Assembly (NCBI RefSeq): GCF_018860385.1
Contig: NZ_JAHKPH010000016.1
Location: 62,001-126,000, forward strand
DNA: 64,000 nt
Direction: 5' to 3'
From: Reinekea forsetii
Lineage (GTDB): Bacteria > Pseudomonadota > Gammaproteobacteria > Pseudomonadales > Natronospirillaceae
Under the pieces are notes generated by a model. The model made no database searches. It was not told where the DNA came from and was given only the letters and a program-made list of their open reading frames with translations. The stretch's first letter is position 1; the number at the start of each line of letters is the position of its first letter. Positions 47,341 to 57,335 of this stretch are shown piece by piece. The position numbers and the translations under genes were made by a program.

Positions 47341-47947
47341 ACTTTTCTTCGAGGATTCGAAGCTGTGCTTGTGCTTGCGCAATTTCAACAATAAGTTGCT
47401 TATTGCGTTCTTCTAAACCGCCTAGCTCTTCTTGCATTTGACCTATGCTGTTGTAGATATTACGGCGCTCTTCTTCTGGTGTTGTTGCAGCAAACATTGC
47501 GGCTTCAGCGTCGATTAAGGCCTGTTTTAGAGAACTGATTCTATTCTCATTGCTACGCTGTTCAGATTGCAAACTACTCACGACACTGCGAACGGAGTAA
47601 ATTTCGCGTCCTGCTTGGTACGAGTCTAAAAATTCACCTTCAATAGATGGTGGGCAAATACCCGCATACTGATACCCTTTTTGGCCCTGTACAAAACCAT
47701 TACGTGGCGTACAGAAAGAGAGAACGCCTTCACTATGGCCATCTAAGTAATCGCGAAATTGAGGTGCTACACCGTGCTTTGCACAGGCCTCGCGATGAGA
47801 AGCAATGCGAGTATCTGGATACCCTCTGGCACCATCTTCGTAGCCAATTTGATACCAATCGGCTGTTAAACACTCATCTTCACTTAAGGTAGCACACCCT
47901 GATAATACAAGCATGGTGGCAATAAAAGCGATTCCAATGCGGTTCAT
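47327..47947 (-). CDS. DUF2799 lipoprotein
   Basis: 206 residues. A lipobox is present at the N-terminus (VLSGC, Cys18), so the mature protein is lipid-anchored. The repeated motifs WYQIGYEDGARG, DYLDGHSEGVLSFCTPRNGFVQGQKG and SYQAGREI match DUF2799, a gammaproteobacterial family of unknown function. The last ~85 residues are a coiled coil. It is co-transcribed with and overlaps tatD downstream. Confidence 0.85.
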   Translation of the reverse strand: MNRIGIAFIATMLVLSGCATLSEDECLTADWYQIGYEDGARGYPDTRIASHREACAKHGVAPQFRDYLDGHSEGVLSFCTPRNGFVQGQKGYQYAGICPPSIEGEFLDSYQAGREIYSVRSVVSSLQSEQRSNENRISSLKQALIDAEAAMFAATTPEEERRNIYNSIGQMQEELGGLEERNKQLIVEIAQAQAQLRILEEKYAYY

Positions 47948-48062
47948 TTACTTCTCCAAAGTATTTTAGTTATTTATAGATTAGGTAAAAGTTTCGCAGA
48001 TTTTAGCTGAACCGCAACTTAATTGGTGTCTTTTAATCAAAAAAAACGCTTTTCAGGCAACT

Positions 48063-48830
48063 TTATATTCCCTGGGGTATATTCCGATCGGCTCTTATAG
48101 CTACTGGATGGTTTAAAGTTGCAGACAGAGGGAGCAATCGAATGCCCTGTAAATCGTCGATAGGCAATTGATTCAAAAATGCCACCGTTTCTGGATAAGG
48201 GTGACAAATTACCCGCACATCGTGCCCTTGCCGTGCTTTTTTCAAGGCTAATTGCCATTGCTTGTTTAAAAATGCTTTGTCTTTATGATGATCCAAGAAG
48301 ACCTGCCGTTTTGCCCAGGGTATTTGATGGTCATCGGCGGCTTGCCAAGCCACCGAATTTGCAACCGTGTGGCTGTCGAAAAAATAAAACTGATACGGTT
48401 TTAGTGCCGCCATGACCCAATCCATGGCTTCTCGGTCTTGCGTAAGGCGACTGCCCATGTGATTAGATAATCCTACCGCATAAGGAACACTGGCAATGGC
48501 ATCGTGTAAATTTTGCTCCAAGGCTGCACGACCATCTCGTTTATCTAAACCAAATGGTCCTAACGGGAAATCAGTGGTATTAGACATCGGGGCATGCACG
48601 ATGACTTCTAATTTATTACGGTGTGCATATCGTGCTAGTTCTTCACTGTAAGGTCGGCCAGGCATCACAGCAACCGTTGTGACAAAGTTTGCGTCGATGG
48701 CGGCCTTACCAGCCGAGAGTTGATTGCCTAAATCATCTAGTACTAATGTGATACTGCCACTGGCACTCGCATTTGCGGTGCTGAACAACAGCACCGCAAT
48801 GAGTTTAACGATGGTAATACTTAGCTTCAT
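48063..48830 (-). CDS. yibQ: YibQ-type divergent polysaccharide deacetylase
   Basis: 255 residues with a signal peptide (~1-23) and a NodB-like fold (ITLVLDDLGNQLSAG, VIVHAPMSNT, GLSNHMGSRLTQD, YFFDSHTVANS). This is the family called divergent polysaccharide deacetylase (YibQ). The known neighbours gpmI-envC-ctpA precede it as in other gammaproteobacteria. It overlaps ctpA by 4 nt. Substrate is unknown; a cell-wall or envelope role is inferred from context. Confidence 0.88.
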   Translation of the reverse strand: MKLSITIVKLIAVLLFSTANASASGSITLVLDDLGNQLSAGKAAIDANFVTTVAVMPGRPYSEELARYAHRNKLEVIVHAPMSNTTDFPLGPFGLDKRDGRAALEQNLHDAIASVPYAVGLSNHMGSRLTQDREAMDWVMAALKPYQFYFFDSHTVANSVAWQAADDHQIPWAKRQVFLDHHKDKAFLNKQWQLALKKARQGHDVRVICHPYPETVAFLNQLPIDDLQGIRLLPLSATLNHPVAIRADRNIPQGI

Positions 48831-50116
48831 TTAAAAAACGATATACCTTTCAACAAGGTCAATGCTTGATACAGCTGATAATCTCGCTCTGCTAAATCCG
48901 CTTCGGTTTGCTCTGTTTCACTGTCAGCTTCTGTGCCACCTTCTTGATCATTATTCAACGCGCCGGCGAGATCGGCTTCTTTATAATAAGGTTCGCCATC
49001 TTGTTGAGTGAGTTTGCCAGGTTTGACTATAACATCAGGCACAATACCTTGGGCTTGAATTGAGCGTCCGCTTGGTGTGTAGTATCGCGCTGTTGTTAGT
49101 TTAATGGCATGGTCTTTATCGAGTGGCAAAATGGTTTGTACACTGCCTTTCCCGAACGATTGCGTGCCCATGATTAAGCCACGTTTATGATCTTGAACGG
49201 CACCGGCAACAATTTCCGAAGCACTGGCTGAACCACCGTTAATTAACACAACCAAGTTAACATTTTCACTTGGGTTCGCGCTGCGGGCTGTGAAACGGCT
49301 ATCGGAGTTCGCTGTTCGGCCTTCGGTGTACACTATTAACCCTTCACTGATTAATGCATCAACTACTTCAACAGACGCCTGTAAAACACCACCCGGGTTG
49401 TTACGTAGATCTAGAACCAAACCGTTCAACTCACCATTAGCTTCATCGCGCAAGCTTTCTATCGCATTGACGAAGTCTGGGCCAGTACGCTCCTGAAATT
49501 GAGAGATACGGATATAGCCATATCCGGTTTCAAGCATGCGTGAACGAACGGAAGTGATTTTAATAATATCGCGCGTAATTTCGACTTCTAAAGGACCGTT
49601 CTCGCCTTCACGTGCAATGGTCAATACGATGTCCGTTCCTGGCTTACCGCGCATGAGAGAGACAGCATCATTAATCGTCATACCTTTTACGGGCGTTTCG
49701 TCAATTTTAGTAATCAAGTCACCACTTTGCATGCCCGCTCGGAACGCCGGCGTATCATCAATTGGCGCGACTACACGAACAAACCCCGTCTCATCTAAAA
49801 TAATTTCGATGCCTAAGCCACCAAACTCACCGCTGGTGCTTTCTCGTAAAGATTTGAAATCATCGGGCGTCAAGTAATCTGAGTGAGGATCTAGACCAGA
49901 CAACATACCCTCGATGGCCGATTCAAATAACTCTTCATCAGTCACCTCTTCTACATAAGATTGTTTGATGCGCTCAAGTATTTGCGACATTAAACGAACT
50001 TCATCGATTGGCAAACGTGCTTCATTTTCGGCATGAACCTGTGAGGTAAACCCCACTGCAATACCAATAACCAAAGCGGTCGTTGCCGTAAGCCATGGAT
50101 TTCGAATGAGTCTCAT
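48827..50116 (-). CDS. ctpA: Carboxyl-terminal processing protease CtpA (S41)
   Basis: 429 residues from ATG 50116, which has AAGGA 6 nt upstream; an in-frame TTG at 50158 is less likely. A signal/anchor segment (~10-30) is followed by a PDZ domain (~90-170) with GLGIEI and RAGMQSGD, and the S41 catalytic domain with the serine in GGSASASEIVAGA and the lysine in FGKGSVQ. Periplasmic CtpA enzymes degrade cell-wall hydrolases, in Pseudomonas with the LbcA adaptor. The acidic C-terminus includes ADLAGALNN. It is downstream of envC by 48 nt, and envC feeds amidase activation. Confidence 0.93.
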   Translation of the reverse strand: MRLIRNPWLTATTALVIGIAVGFTSQVHAENEARLPIDEVRLMSQILERIKQSYVEEVTDEELFESAIEGMLSGLDPHSDYLTPDDFKSLRESTSGEFGGLGIEIILDETGFVRVVAPIDDTPAFRAGMQSGDLITKIDETPVKGMTINDAVSLMRGKPGTDIVLTIAREGENGPLEVEITRDIIKITSVRSRMLETGYGYIRISQFQERTGPDFVNAIESLRDEANGELNGLVLDLRNNPGGVLQASVEVVDALISEGLIVYTEGRTANSDSRFTARSANPSENVNLVVLINGGSASASEIVAGAVQDHKRGLIMGTQSFGKGSVQTILPLDKDHAIKLTTARYYTPSGRSIQAQGIVPDVIVKPGKLTQQDGEPYYKEADLAGALNNDQEGGTEADSETEQTEADLAERDYQLYQALTLLKGISFFK

Positions 50117-50164
50117 AATGGTTCCTTTAACATCTGATGTTTGATTTTGTTCACTCAAGGTAAT

Positions 50165-51313
50165 TTACCTCTTTTTCAGCCACGACGATGGATTTTCGGG
50201 GCGGCCATTGTTTCTTAATTCAAAATAAAGACCAGACCGACTGTGCCCGCCTGACTGTCCAACTGAGGCGATTACTTCACCTGTCTCGACCCAGCTGCCA
50301 ACTTCTTTAAGCAGTGATTGATTTCGCCCATAAAGCGTCATAACGCCGTTTCCGTGATCAATAATAATCAATAAGCCATGAGTTCTGAAGAAATCAGCAA
50401 ACACAACTTGCCCTGCTTGAATCGCTCGTACCGGATCACCGGCCGGCGCTGCAATGGTGACACCTTGCCACTTTAATTGGCTACCATCTATTACACCATT
50501 GTAGCTGTTGAGCAACCTGCCAGTGACCGGCCATGCTAATTTACCTTTTAATTTACGAATATCTTCAGCGTCTGGGAACTCTAAGCTAAAGGCATCGAGC
50601 TTTTCTTGCAAGTCGCTAATGAGGGTCGATAGTTCCTCGCGCTCTGTAACTTTACGTTGAATTTGCTTTTCTGTGCTGACGACTTCTTTCGATAAGTTAG
50701 CCAGCACTTGAGCACGCTTATTCTTTTGAGACTTTAATTGCTTTTCTTGTTCTAAGAGCAACTGACTTTGCGAGACGAGATCATCACGTTGCTGTTCTAT
50801 TTTTGACTTCAAAGCCGCGAGTTTACGCTTTTCCTGTACCCACTGATTCAAAGTTTGCTGTTGGTAATCGGTGAGAATCGAAAAATAATACAATTGCCGC
50901 GCATAATCCTCTGGGCGCTGCCCGGATAATAACAGCTTGATTAGGGGTTGATTATTTTGCGTGTAAGCAAGACGTAAAATAGAAGCAATGACGTCTTGTT
51001 TACTATCAAGTGCTTCGCTTAATTCGATGATTGCTAGCTCATTGGCTTGAACTTCGGCGTTTAATTGTTCGATTCTTTCGTTGATCTGAAGTGCTTTTTT
51101 TTGAACGACGCCTATTTCAACTTCGACCTGCTTTAAGGCTTTTTGTTGCGAAGTTAAATCTTTTTGCTTGCTGCTCAGGTCTGATTGCAGCGACAGCAAC
51201 TCTTTATTCAGTGCTTCCAGCTTCTTTTTTTGTTCGGCAACATCATCGGCAAAAGTAAGCGATGCGATGAGCGCAATAACAGTAACGACCAAGCTCTTTA
51301 GTAAAGTATTCAC
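50165..51313 (-). CDS. envC: Murein hydrolase activator EnvC
   Basis: 382 residues; signal peptide (~1-22), long coiled coil (~25-245), then a LytM (M23) domain (~265-380). The zinc ligands are gone: the HxH position reads LYGRNQ and the FELR segment has LYFELRNNG instead of LHFE. EnvC of E. coli is likewise inactive and instead switches on AmiA/AmiB at the septum through FtsEX. AmiB is encoded at 36397-37746. It lies between gpmI and ctpA. The coiled coil is Lys/Glu/Gln-rich. Confidence 0.93.
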   Translation of the reverse strand: MNTLLKSLVVTVIALIASLTFADDVAEQKKKLEALNKELLSLQSDLSSKQKDLTSQQKALKQVEVEIGVVQKKALQINERIEQLNAEVQANELAIIELSEALDSKQDVIASILRLAYTQNNQPLIKLLLSGQRPEDYARQLYYFSILTDYQQQTLNQWVQEKRKLAALKSKIEQQRDDLVSQSQLLLEQEKQLKSQKNKRAQVLANLSKEVVSTEKQIQRKVTEREELSTLISDLQEKLDAFSLEFPDAEDIRKLKGKLAWPVTGRLLNSYNGVIDGSQLKWQGVTIAAPAGDPVRAIQAGQVVFADFFRTHGLLIIIDHGNGVMTLYGRNQSLLKEVGSWVETGEVIASVGQSGGHSRSGLYFELRNNGRPENPSSWLKKR

Positions 51314-51386
51314 AATTCAACAGCAAAATAAGGGGACTGCATAGTAACAAGAAATCCCCTATTGTCTAAAGGCATCGATCACATTT

Positions 51387-51417
51387 GGCAGAATAAGTGC
51401 GCAACACTTATTCTGCC
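51387..51417 (-). terminator. Perfect 13-bp stem-loop between gpmI and envC
   Basis: GGCAGAATAAGTG pairs with CACTTATTCTGCC (51387-51399, 51405-51417) around CGCAA. It lies just past the gpmI stop. On the minus strand it has no T run (next bases AAATGTG), so it may stabilise the gpmI mRNA end or support Rho-dependent stop rather than act alone. Confidence 0.6.
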
Positions 51418-51427
51418 GGAAAGGGTG

Positions 51428-52972
51428 CTACCCCAGTAAACTGCGCCCCGTCATTTGCTCGGGACGTTCTTTGCCCATAATTTTCAGCAATGTCGGTGCA
51501 ATATCACACAATGCACCGTCTTTTAGAGCGGCATTTACATTGTCGTTAGAGACATACACTAAAGGCACAGGGCACAGTGTATGACTTGTCACAGCGCCGC
51601 CCGTTTTGGGGTCGACCATCAATTCAACATTACCGTGATCGGCGGTAATAAGCACTTCTGCATCGGCGGCCAAGGCCGCTTTTGTCACAGCATCCACCGC
51701 TGCATCAAGCGCTTCTACGGCTTTTATTGCAGCATCGAGCTTACCCGTATGGCCAACCATGTCACCATTTGCGTAGTTACAAACAATTAAATCGAACTCT
51801 TTTGAAGCAATCGCATCGACTAACTTCTCAGTCACCTCTGGCGCGCTCATTTCCGGCTGCAAATCGTAAGTGGCCACTTTAGGTGAAGGAATAAGAATCC
51901 GCTTCTCTCCTTCAAATTCAGTTTCTTGGCCGCCACTGAAGAAAAAGGTTACATGTGCGTATTTTTCAGTTTCAGCGATGCGTAATTGCTTGCCGCCACT
52001 ATTAGCGACAACTTCGCCAATGGTGTTCACTAAATTCTCTGGCGGGTATGCAACTTCGCACGGGATGTCACCGGCGTACTCTGTTAAGGTAACAAAGCTC
52101 GATAGCTTAGGACGAACACTGCGATCTAGATCCGATTCTAAACCATCGTCTATAATTGCGCGGGCCAATTCACGCGCTCTATCGGGTCTAAAATTCATAA
52201 ATACAACCGCATCACCGTCATTAATGGTGATTGGGTTTGTTGAATCAGCACGAACAGAAGCAGCCGGCATGAACTCATCGTCTTTATCTTGTTCATAGGC
52301 TGCGTGCAGCGCATCCATAGGCGTACTGGCTACGATATCCGCTTCACCTTTAAACAATAAATTATAAGCAGCCTGAACACGTTCCCAGCGATTATCTCGA
52401 TCCATTGCGTAGTAACGACCAATTAGCGAAACAATACCGCCAACGCCCAGCTTTTCTAGCTTAGTTTCTAAAGCCTCAATAGACTTTAAAGCACTGCGAG
52501 GTGGAGTATCTCGTCCGTCTAAGAAGGCATGAACAAAAACTTTTTTCGCACCACGTTGTACCGCTAGATCAACCATGGCATGTATATGGTCTTCATGAGA
52601 ATGCACGCCGCCTGGCGAAAGCAGCCCCATAATATGTACCGCGCCACCCGCATCTAGCGCGGCATCGACCGCCCCAGTTAACACAGGGCTTTCAAAGAAA
52701 TCACCGTCTTTAATGGCTTTAGTGACTCTTGTTAGTTGCTGATAAACCGTACGGCCAGCCCCTAGATTCATATGACCGACTTCTGAATTCCCCATTTGTC
52801 CATCGGGAAGTCCTACGGCCATGCCAGACGTTTGAATCAAGCTATGAGGGTAATCAGACCATAAACGGTCCCAGTTGGGTGTATTCGCTTGTTCAATTGC
52901 GTTTGATTTAGATGTTTCGCTGTAGCCAAACCCATCTAAAATCAGTAATACCGCGGTTTTACCTGTTGCCAT
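51428..52972 (-). CDS. gpmI: 2,3-bisphosphoglycerate-independent phosphoglycerate mutase
   Basis: 514 residues; converts 3- and 2-phosphoglycerate with two Mn ions. The N-terminal metal site is [10 protein letters not shown], the phosphoserine is in [15 protein letters not shown], and the other ligand blocks are [12 protein letters not shown] and [11 protein letters not shown]. Length matches E. coli GpmI (514). It is divergent from the rhodanese gene with a 207-bp gap. Expression with envC is the usual arrangement. Confidence 0.97.
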   Translation of the reverse strand: MATGKTAVLLILDGFGYSETSKSNAIEQANTPNWDRLWSDYPHSLIQTSGMAVGLPDGQMGNSEVGHMNLGAGRTVYQQLTRVTKAIKDGDFFESPVLTGAVDAALDAGGAVHIMGLLSPGGVHSHEDHIHAMVDLAVQRGAKKVFVHAFLDGRDTPPRSALKSIEALETKLEKLGVGGIVSLIGRYYAMDRDNRWERVQAAYNLLFKGEADIVASTPMDALHAAYEQDKDDEFMPAASVRADSTNPITINDGDAVVFMNFRPDRARELARAIIDDGLESDLDRSVRPKLSSFVTLTEYAGDIPCEVAYPPENLVNTIGEVVANSGGKQLRIAETEKYAHVTFFFSGGQETEFEGEKRILIPSPKVATYDLQPEMSAPEVTEKLVDAIASKEFDLIVCNYANGDMVGHTGKLDAAIKAVEALDAAVDAVTKAALAADAEVLITADHGNVELMVDPKTGGAVTSHTLCPVPLVYVSNDNVNAALKDGALCDIAPTLLKIMGKERPEQMTGRSLLG

Positions 52973-53179
52973 GATCCAAAGCCTCTCAAACCAAAATGTA
53001 GGAAAATTACATAATAGTGTACTAAAATAGCGACAAACTGCGAGTTGTTATTGTTAAAAATTACGAATATTTAAATTAACCGAGCATGATAATAGGTAAT
53101 TTTCGGCATGAAGACAGGTGTTAGAAGTGGACAGCTTGTGTATACTGCGGCCTCTTTTTTATTGTCTAGAGATTGACCC

Positions 53180-53599
53180 ATGTTAGAACAGCTTTTGGAA
53201 TTTGCCGTAAACCACTGGATTCTTACATCACTTTGGATTGCCTTAGCTATTTTGCTTATGAAGACAGAAGGTGCCCGCGGTGGCCTCGCTTTATCACCCC
53301 AGCAGGTAACCCAAAAAATTAATAATGAAGACGCTAAAGTGATCGATATTCGCGCAAAAGACGAATTTAATAAAGGTCACCTACCTAATGCGACTAATAT
53401 TCCAGCCCGAGATGTTCAAAAACGCCTTGGTGAATTAGAACCCTTTAAAGACCAGCCTGTTATTTTGATTTGCAAAACAGGCACAACAGCTGGTGCAACC
53501 GGTGCCATTTTGGCAAAAGAAGGTTTCTCTAAGTTATTTAAACTGCGCGGTGGCATTTTAGAGTGGCAAAACAGCAACTTGCCATTGGTTAAAAAGTAA
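53180..53599 (+). CDS. yibN: Membrane-anchored rhodanese-like protein (YibN)
   Basis: 139 residues; one N-terminal transmembrane segment (~12-30) and a rhodanese domain with the active Cys in LICKTGTTAGAT (~103). The order yibN-grxC-secB, divergent from gpmI, is the same in E. coli. The substrate of YibN is not established. The spacing to grxC is 15 nt, so they are co-transcribed. Confidence 0.9.
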   Translation: MLEQLLEFAVNHWILTSLWIALAILLMKTEGARGGLALSPQQVTQKINNEDAKVIDIRAKDEFNKGHLPNATNIPARDVQKRLGELEPFKDQPVILICKTGTTAGATGAILAKEGFSKLFKLRGGILEWQNSNLPLVKK

Positions 53600-53614
53600 A
53601 AAGGTAGCCTTAAA

Positions 53615-53875
53615 ATGACTGCAACCGTAAAAATGTACTCTTCAGATTGGTGCCCTTTTTGTATTCGAGCTAAACAATTGCTCGATTCAAAAAAAGTACG
53701 CTATGAAGAGTTAAAGGTCGATGGCCAACCCGCGCTGCGTCAAAAAATGACAACTGAAAGTGGCCGGACCAGTGTTCCACAAATTTGGATTGGTTCAACC
53801 CATGTGGGCGGATGCGATGAACTTTATGCACTAGAACGATCTGGCAAGCTTAATACACTGCTAGAAGAGGCATAA
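53615..53875 (+). CDS. grxC: Glutaredoxin 3
   Basis: 86 residues, cytosolic; reduces disulfides with glutathione. The dithiol CPFC is at ~13-16, which here is CPFC rather than the common CPYC of E. coli, and the cis-Pro block TSVPQIWIG and GGCDELYALE are intact. It lies between yibN and secB. Confidence 0.95.
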   Translation: MTATVKMYSSDWCPFCIRAKQLLDSKKVRYEELKVDGQPALRQKMTTESGRTSVPQIWIGSTHVGGCDELYALERSGKLNTLLEEA

Positions 53876-53899
53876 TACGCGGCAAAATACCATTATTAA

Positions 53900-53984
53900 T
53901 AACGAAATATCCACAATAAAGGCATGCGTTGAAAACTTAGGTAATATGTCACTTAAGTTCGACAACGATGACAATATTTCGTTA
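53900..53984. repeat. 11-bp inverted repeat in the grxC-secB gap
   Basis: TAACGAAATAT (53900-53910) and ATATTTCGTTA (53974-53984) flank 63 bp in the 216-bp gap upstream of secB. Probably a regulatory or processing site, as no gene is inside. Chance is not excluded in AT-rich DNA. Confidence 0.35.
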
Positions 53985-54091
53985 ATCTTATGCTCAACAC
54001 CCTTTTTTGAACTAGGTCGCTCAATGAGCACCCGAAATACCCAAATTGCCTGCTACGCAATTGAAACTATAATAAGATATTAGGAAGTCCC

Positions 54092-54538
54092 ATGACTGAA
54101 CAGCAACAACCTCAATTTGGCATCCAGCGTTTGTATTTAAAAGACGTATCATTTGAAAGCCCCAACTCGCCAGCCATTTTCCGCAAAGAATGGAAGCCAC
54201 AGGTCAAGTTAGATTTAAACACCAGCACCAGTGTTTTAGATGAAGGTGTGTTTGAAGTTGTCTTAACCTTAACAGTCTCCGCAAAGCTAGAAGAAGAAAC
54301 CGCATTTTTATGTGAAGTTCAACAAGCGGGCATCTTTACCCTATCTGGCTTCCCAGAAGAAACACGTGATCAAATGCTTGGCGCATACTGCCCAAACATT
54401 TTATTCCCTTATGCTCGTGAAGCTATTGATGCACAAGTGATCAAAGGCAGCTTCCCAGCCTTAATGCTAGCGCCAGTAAATTTTGATGCGCTGTTTGCAC
54501 AGAATAAAGCGGAAGTGGAAAACGCTACCACTAATTAA
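54092..54538 (+). CDS. secB: Protein-export chaperone SecB
   Basis: 148 residues; holds preproteins unfolded and delivers them to SecA. The tetramer-forming beta sheet has [36 protein letters not shown] and [15 protein letters not shown], all typical. AGGA is placed well before ATG 54092. It is separated from grxC by 216 bp that contain an inverted repeat. In E. coli gpsA follows; here a diguanylate cyclase does. Confidence 0.97.
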   Translation: MTEQQQPQFGIQRLYLKDVSFESPNSPAIFRKEWKPQVKLDLNTSTSVLDEGVFEVVLTLTVSAKLEEETAFLCEVQQAGIFTLSGFPEETRDQMLGAYCPNILFPYAREAIDAQVIKGSFPALMLAPVNFDALFAQNKAEVENATTN

Positions 54539-54569
54539 GCGACAGACCCTCATGCAATAGGATTGCCGA

Positions 54570-57335
54570 ATGCCTGAAACTCATCTTCAGTCACTCTACC
54601 TTGGAGCTTTCACAAACAGTGACAGTTTGGCAATCCTTTGTTCCAAAGAAGGGACAATTCAAGCTATTAGCCAGACCCTTGCTGAATTCCTTAGGGTTGA
54701 AAGCAGCGCTATTATTGGACAACAACTACTAGTTTCCCAAACATCAGAAGCCCCTAATTTAGAGTGGCTCACTGAAGCAACGCAACACCAAAAGCAATGG
54801 CTCATAACAGGACGTATTTCCGTACTTGGAAACTTCAGTGGTTTCGAAAAAGTCAGTTCCTTTTTTGTAAAAAAGCTCACCGTTGACAACGAAATTGTCG
54901 GTTATCAATTAAAGCTCGAAAAAGCCAATGCGCTTCAAACTACCTTACCTCAGAACGCCTGGCTTCAGCTTTTTGATGATTCTCCTGATGGTATTGCACT
55001 GTTTGATGAATCACTCAAAATAATATCCACGAATTCAGCTTTTAAAAAGCTAACTGGCTTGCACGACACCGCCATTGCTACAGTGGCTATTGACGATGTG
55101 GTTACGATTGCCGGGTCTTTTTCTGACTGGCTTTCAAGTGCCGAGACACTGGCCGTTCAAGGAACTTTAAAGGGAAACTTAGGCGTACAAACCTCGATTT
55201 CAATTCGTGTGACCCCGTTCGATATTGGCAACCATATGTATTTTTGGTGCTTTATAGCCGACTTATCACACGCCACTAAATTACAACAAAAGCTGAATGC
55301 CACCCTATCTCACTTTAAGACTCTATTTGAAAATAACAGAGACGGAATTGCCTTAACCAATGTCCAAGGCAACTACATTGAAGCAAACCAGCAGTTCGCA
55401 ACCATGCTGGGCTTTGATAGGGATTACATCATCGGTCGGCATTTTGCCTATTTCAATGCAAAACACAGCTTTGAACTAACCGCGAAAGAAATGCAGCAAT
55501 TTGTTGATTCTGGATTTATCGAACCTTTTGAAAAGCAACTTCAGCGCGCCGACGGCTCTATTACAAATGTATCCGTGCAATTATTTCCTCATTACGATGA
55601 CGAAGACACATACAGTGGCGCATGGTGTATCTACCACCCAATTTCAGCCGAAGAAGAAAAGTATCGTCGCCAGAAAAAACGCTTTGAGATGTTGCTCGAA
55701 AAATCCATTGATGCGATCGCCTACTCTAGCTTCGAGGGCATTATAGAAGTTGCCAATCAAGCCTTTTGCGATATGGTTCAAAGGACTTCTGCAGAGCTTG
55801 TCGGCATGTCGTATAAAGAGATCACGCCTGCCCACGATATACAGCGTGAAGAATCAATTTTTAGAGACCAACTGTTAGCCCGTGGCTACTCTGATGTTTA
55901 TTCAAAAGATTTTGAACTGCCCGATGGCCGCCTGGTTCCTGTTTCGATTCGAACTGTATTGATCCGCTCTGAAAGCGGCCACCCCGAGGGTGTTTGGTCT
56001 ATTTCACGTAGCAACGAACAACGCGACAGGCTAGTTGATAGCCTTGCAGAAAGCGAACGTAGATTTCGCTCATTATTTTCGAACAGCTTTGACGCTATCG
56101 CATTATGGTCGCCGAAAGACGAAATCCAATACGCGAACCGTGCCTATTTAGAGCTTATTGGCTATAGCCAGGAAGAGCTTAGAGATCTCGACTACCGCAA
56201 ATTTACACCGGCAGGCTGGGAAGAGGTAGATGCCTTAATGGCTAAGCAAGTTGCCGAACGTGGCTATAGTGATATTGTCGAAAAAGAAGTCTTGAGTAAA
56301 AACGGCCGACGCATTCCAATCAGTATTCGTGCCAGCGGCATGAAAGACTCGGCCGGTAACATTATCGGAAGCTGGGTGATCATTCGAGATATTTCAGATT
56401 ATCGGAATACTTTTAAAGAACTCGAACATTCACAAAATCTATTACGACAAACCAGTCGAATGTCGCGTGTCGGTGGCTGGGAACTCAATATAGAAAAACA
56501 AGAATTCACTTTTACGGAAGAAACCTATCGAATTTTATCGATACCAAGCTCTTACAGTTTAACCGTGAAAAGTATTTCTAAAGTCCTTGATCCGCACTCT
56601 GAATCAATGATTGTTCAAAAGGTTAAAGAAGCGTTCATCAGTGACACGCACCAAGAAGTTGAGTTGAAGCTTTCTGGATTTGAACCAGAGCGCTGGATTC
56701 GCGTCAGTGCACAAACAGGCTATGAAACTGGCAACAATAAAAAATATCTATACGGCGCTGTCCAAGACATTACCGATTTTAAACAGAAAGAGAAAACACT
56801 CGAATTCGATAAAAATATTTATCAGCAATTGGCTTTTCACGACCCACTGACAAAACTGCCTAATCGGCTATTATTATCCGATCGATTCGAACAGACCACC
56901 AGCCAGGCCATGCGAGATAAAAAGGTGGTGGCACTCATTGTTATTGATCTTGATAACTTTAAACAAATTAACGATGAATACGGGCACCCTGCCGGTGATG
57001 CGTTACTTAAAGAGTTGGCTCAGCGATTTGTGAGCAATGTTCGTAAAAACGATACAGTATCCCGTTTAGGGGGAGATGAATTTATCATCATTGCTCGTTT
57101 AGACAACCCGAACGATATCGACGCCTTTGCTCAAAAGATTCTTTTGGGCTTATCTGAACCGGTTAAATGGCAGGATCATTCGTTTAACTCTAGTGCTTCG
57201 ATGGGCGTAGCGCTTTACCCTAAGCACGGTGAAGATTTTGACACCCTCTACAACCGTGCCGACAAAGCGCTCTATTGGCGTAAACATCATGAGAAAAATG
57301 GTTACACCCTAGCCGATCAAAGCGAATCGTCGTGA
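54570..57335 (+). CDS. Multi-PAS diguanylate cyclase
   Basis: 921 residues, no transmembrane segment, likely cytoplasmic. At least five PAS-type modules are stacked (~15-65, 125-190, 245-355, 370-480, 495-610), with a further PAS-like one near 640-745. A GGDEF domain follows (~770-915) with the full active site RLGGDEFIII. The inhibitory I site RxxD is RKND, five residues upstream of GGDEF, so product feedback is possible. No EAL domain. It makes cyclic-di-GMP in response to signals sensed by the PAS modules, whose ligands are unknown. Its end overlaps thiI by 19 nt in convergent orientation. Confidence 0.9.
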   Translation: MPETHLQSLYLGAFTNSDSLAILCSKEGTIQAISQTLAEFLRVESSAIIGQQLLVSQTSEAPNLEWLTEATQHQKQWLITGRISVLGNFSGFEKVSSFFVKKLTVDNEIVGYQLKLEKANALQTTLPQNAWLQLFDDSPDGIALFDESLKIISTNSAFKKLTGLHDTAIATVAIDDVVTIAGSFSDWLSSAETLAVQGTLKGNLGVQTSISIRVTPFDIGNHMYFWCFIADLSHATKLQQKLNATLSHFKTLFENNRDGIALTNVQGNYIEANQQFATMLGFDRDYIIGRHFAYFNAKHSFELTAKEMQQFVDSGFIEPFEKQLQRADGSITNVSVQLFPHYDDEDTYSGAWCIYHPISAEEEKYRRQKKRFEMLLEKSIDAIAYSSFEGIIEVANQAFCDMVQRTSAELVGMSYKEITPAHDIQREESIFRDQLLARGYSDVYSKDFELPDGRLVPVSIRTVLIRSESGHPEGVWSISRSNEQRDRLVDSLAESERRFRSLFSNSFDAIALWSPKDEIQYANRAYLELIGYSQEELRDLDYRKFTPAGWEEVDALMAKQVAERGYSDIVEKEVLSKNGRRIPISIRASGMKDSAGNIIGSWVIIRDISDYRNTFKELEHSQNLLRQTSRMSRVGGWELNIEKQEFTFTEETYRILSIPSSYSLTVKSISKVLDPHSESMIVQKVKEAFISDTHQEVELKLSGFEPERWIRVSAQTGYETGNNKKYLYGAVQDITDFKQKEKTLEFDKNIYQQLAFHDPLTKLPNRLLLSDRFEQTTSQAMRDKKVVALIVIDLDNFKQINDEYGHPAGDALLKELAQRFVSNVRKNDTVSRLGGDEFIIIARLDNPNDIDAFAQKILLGLSEPVKWQDHSFNSSASMGVALYPKHGEDFDTLYNRADKALYWRKHHEKNGYTLADQSESS

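Noticed and set aside
50117-50158. Upstream TTG start for ctpA
   Set aside because: The ATG at 50116 has AAGGA at the right spacing and gives a normal signal segment; the TTG has no comparable support.
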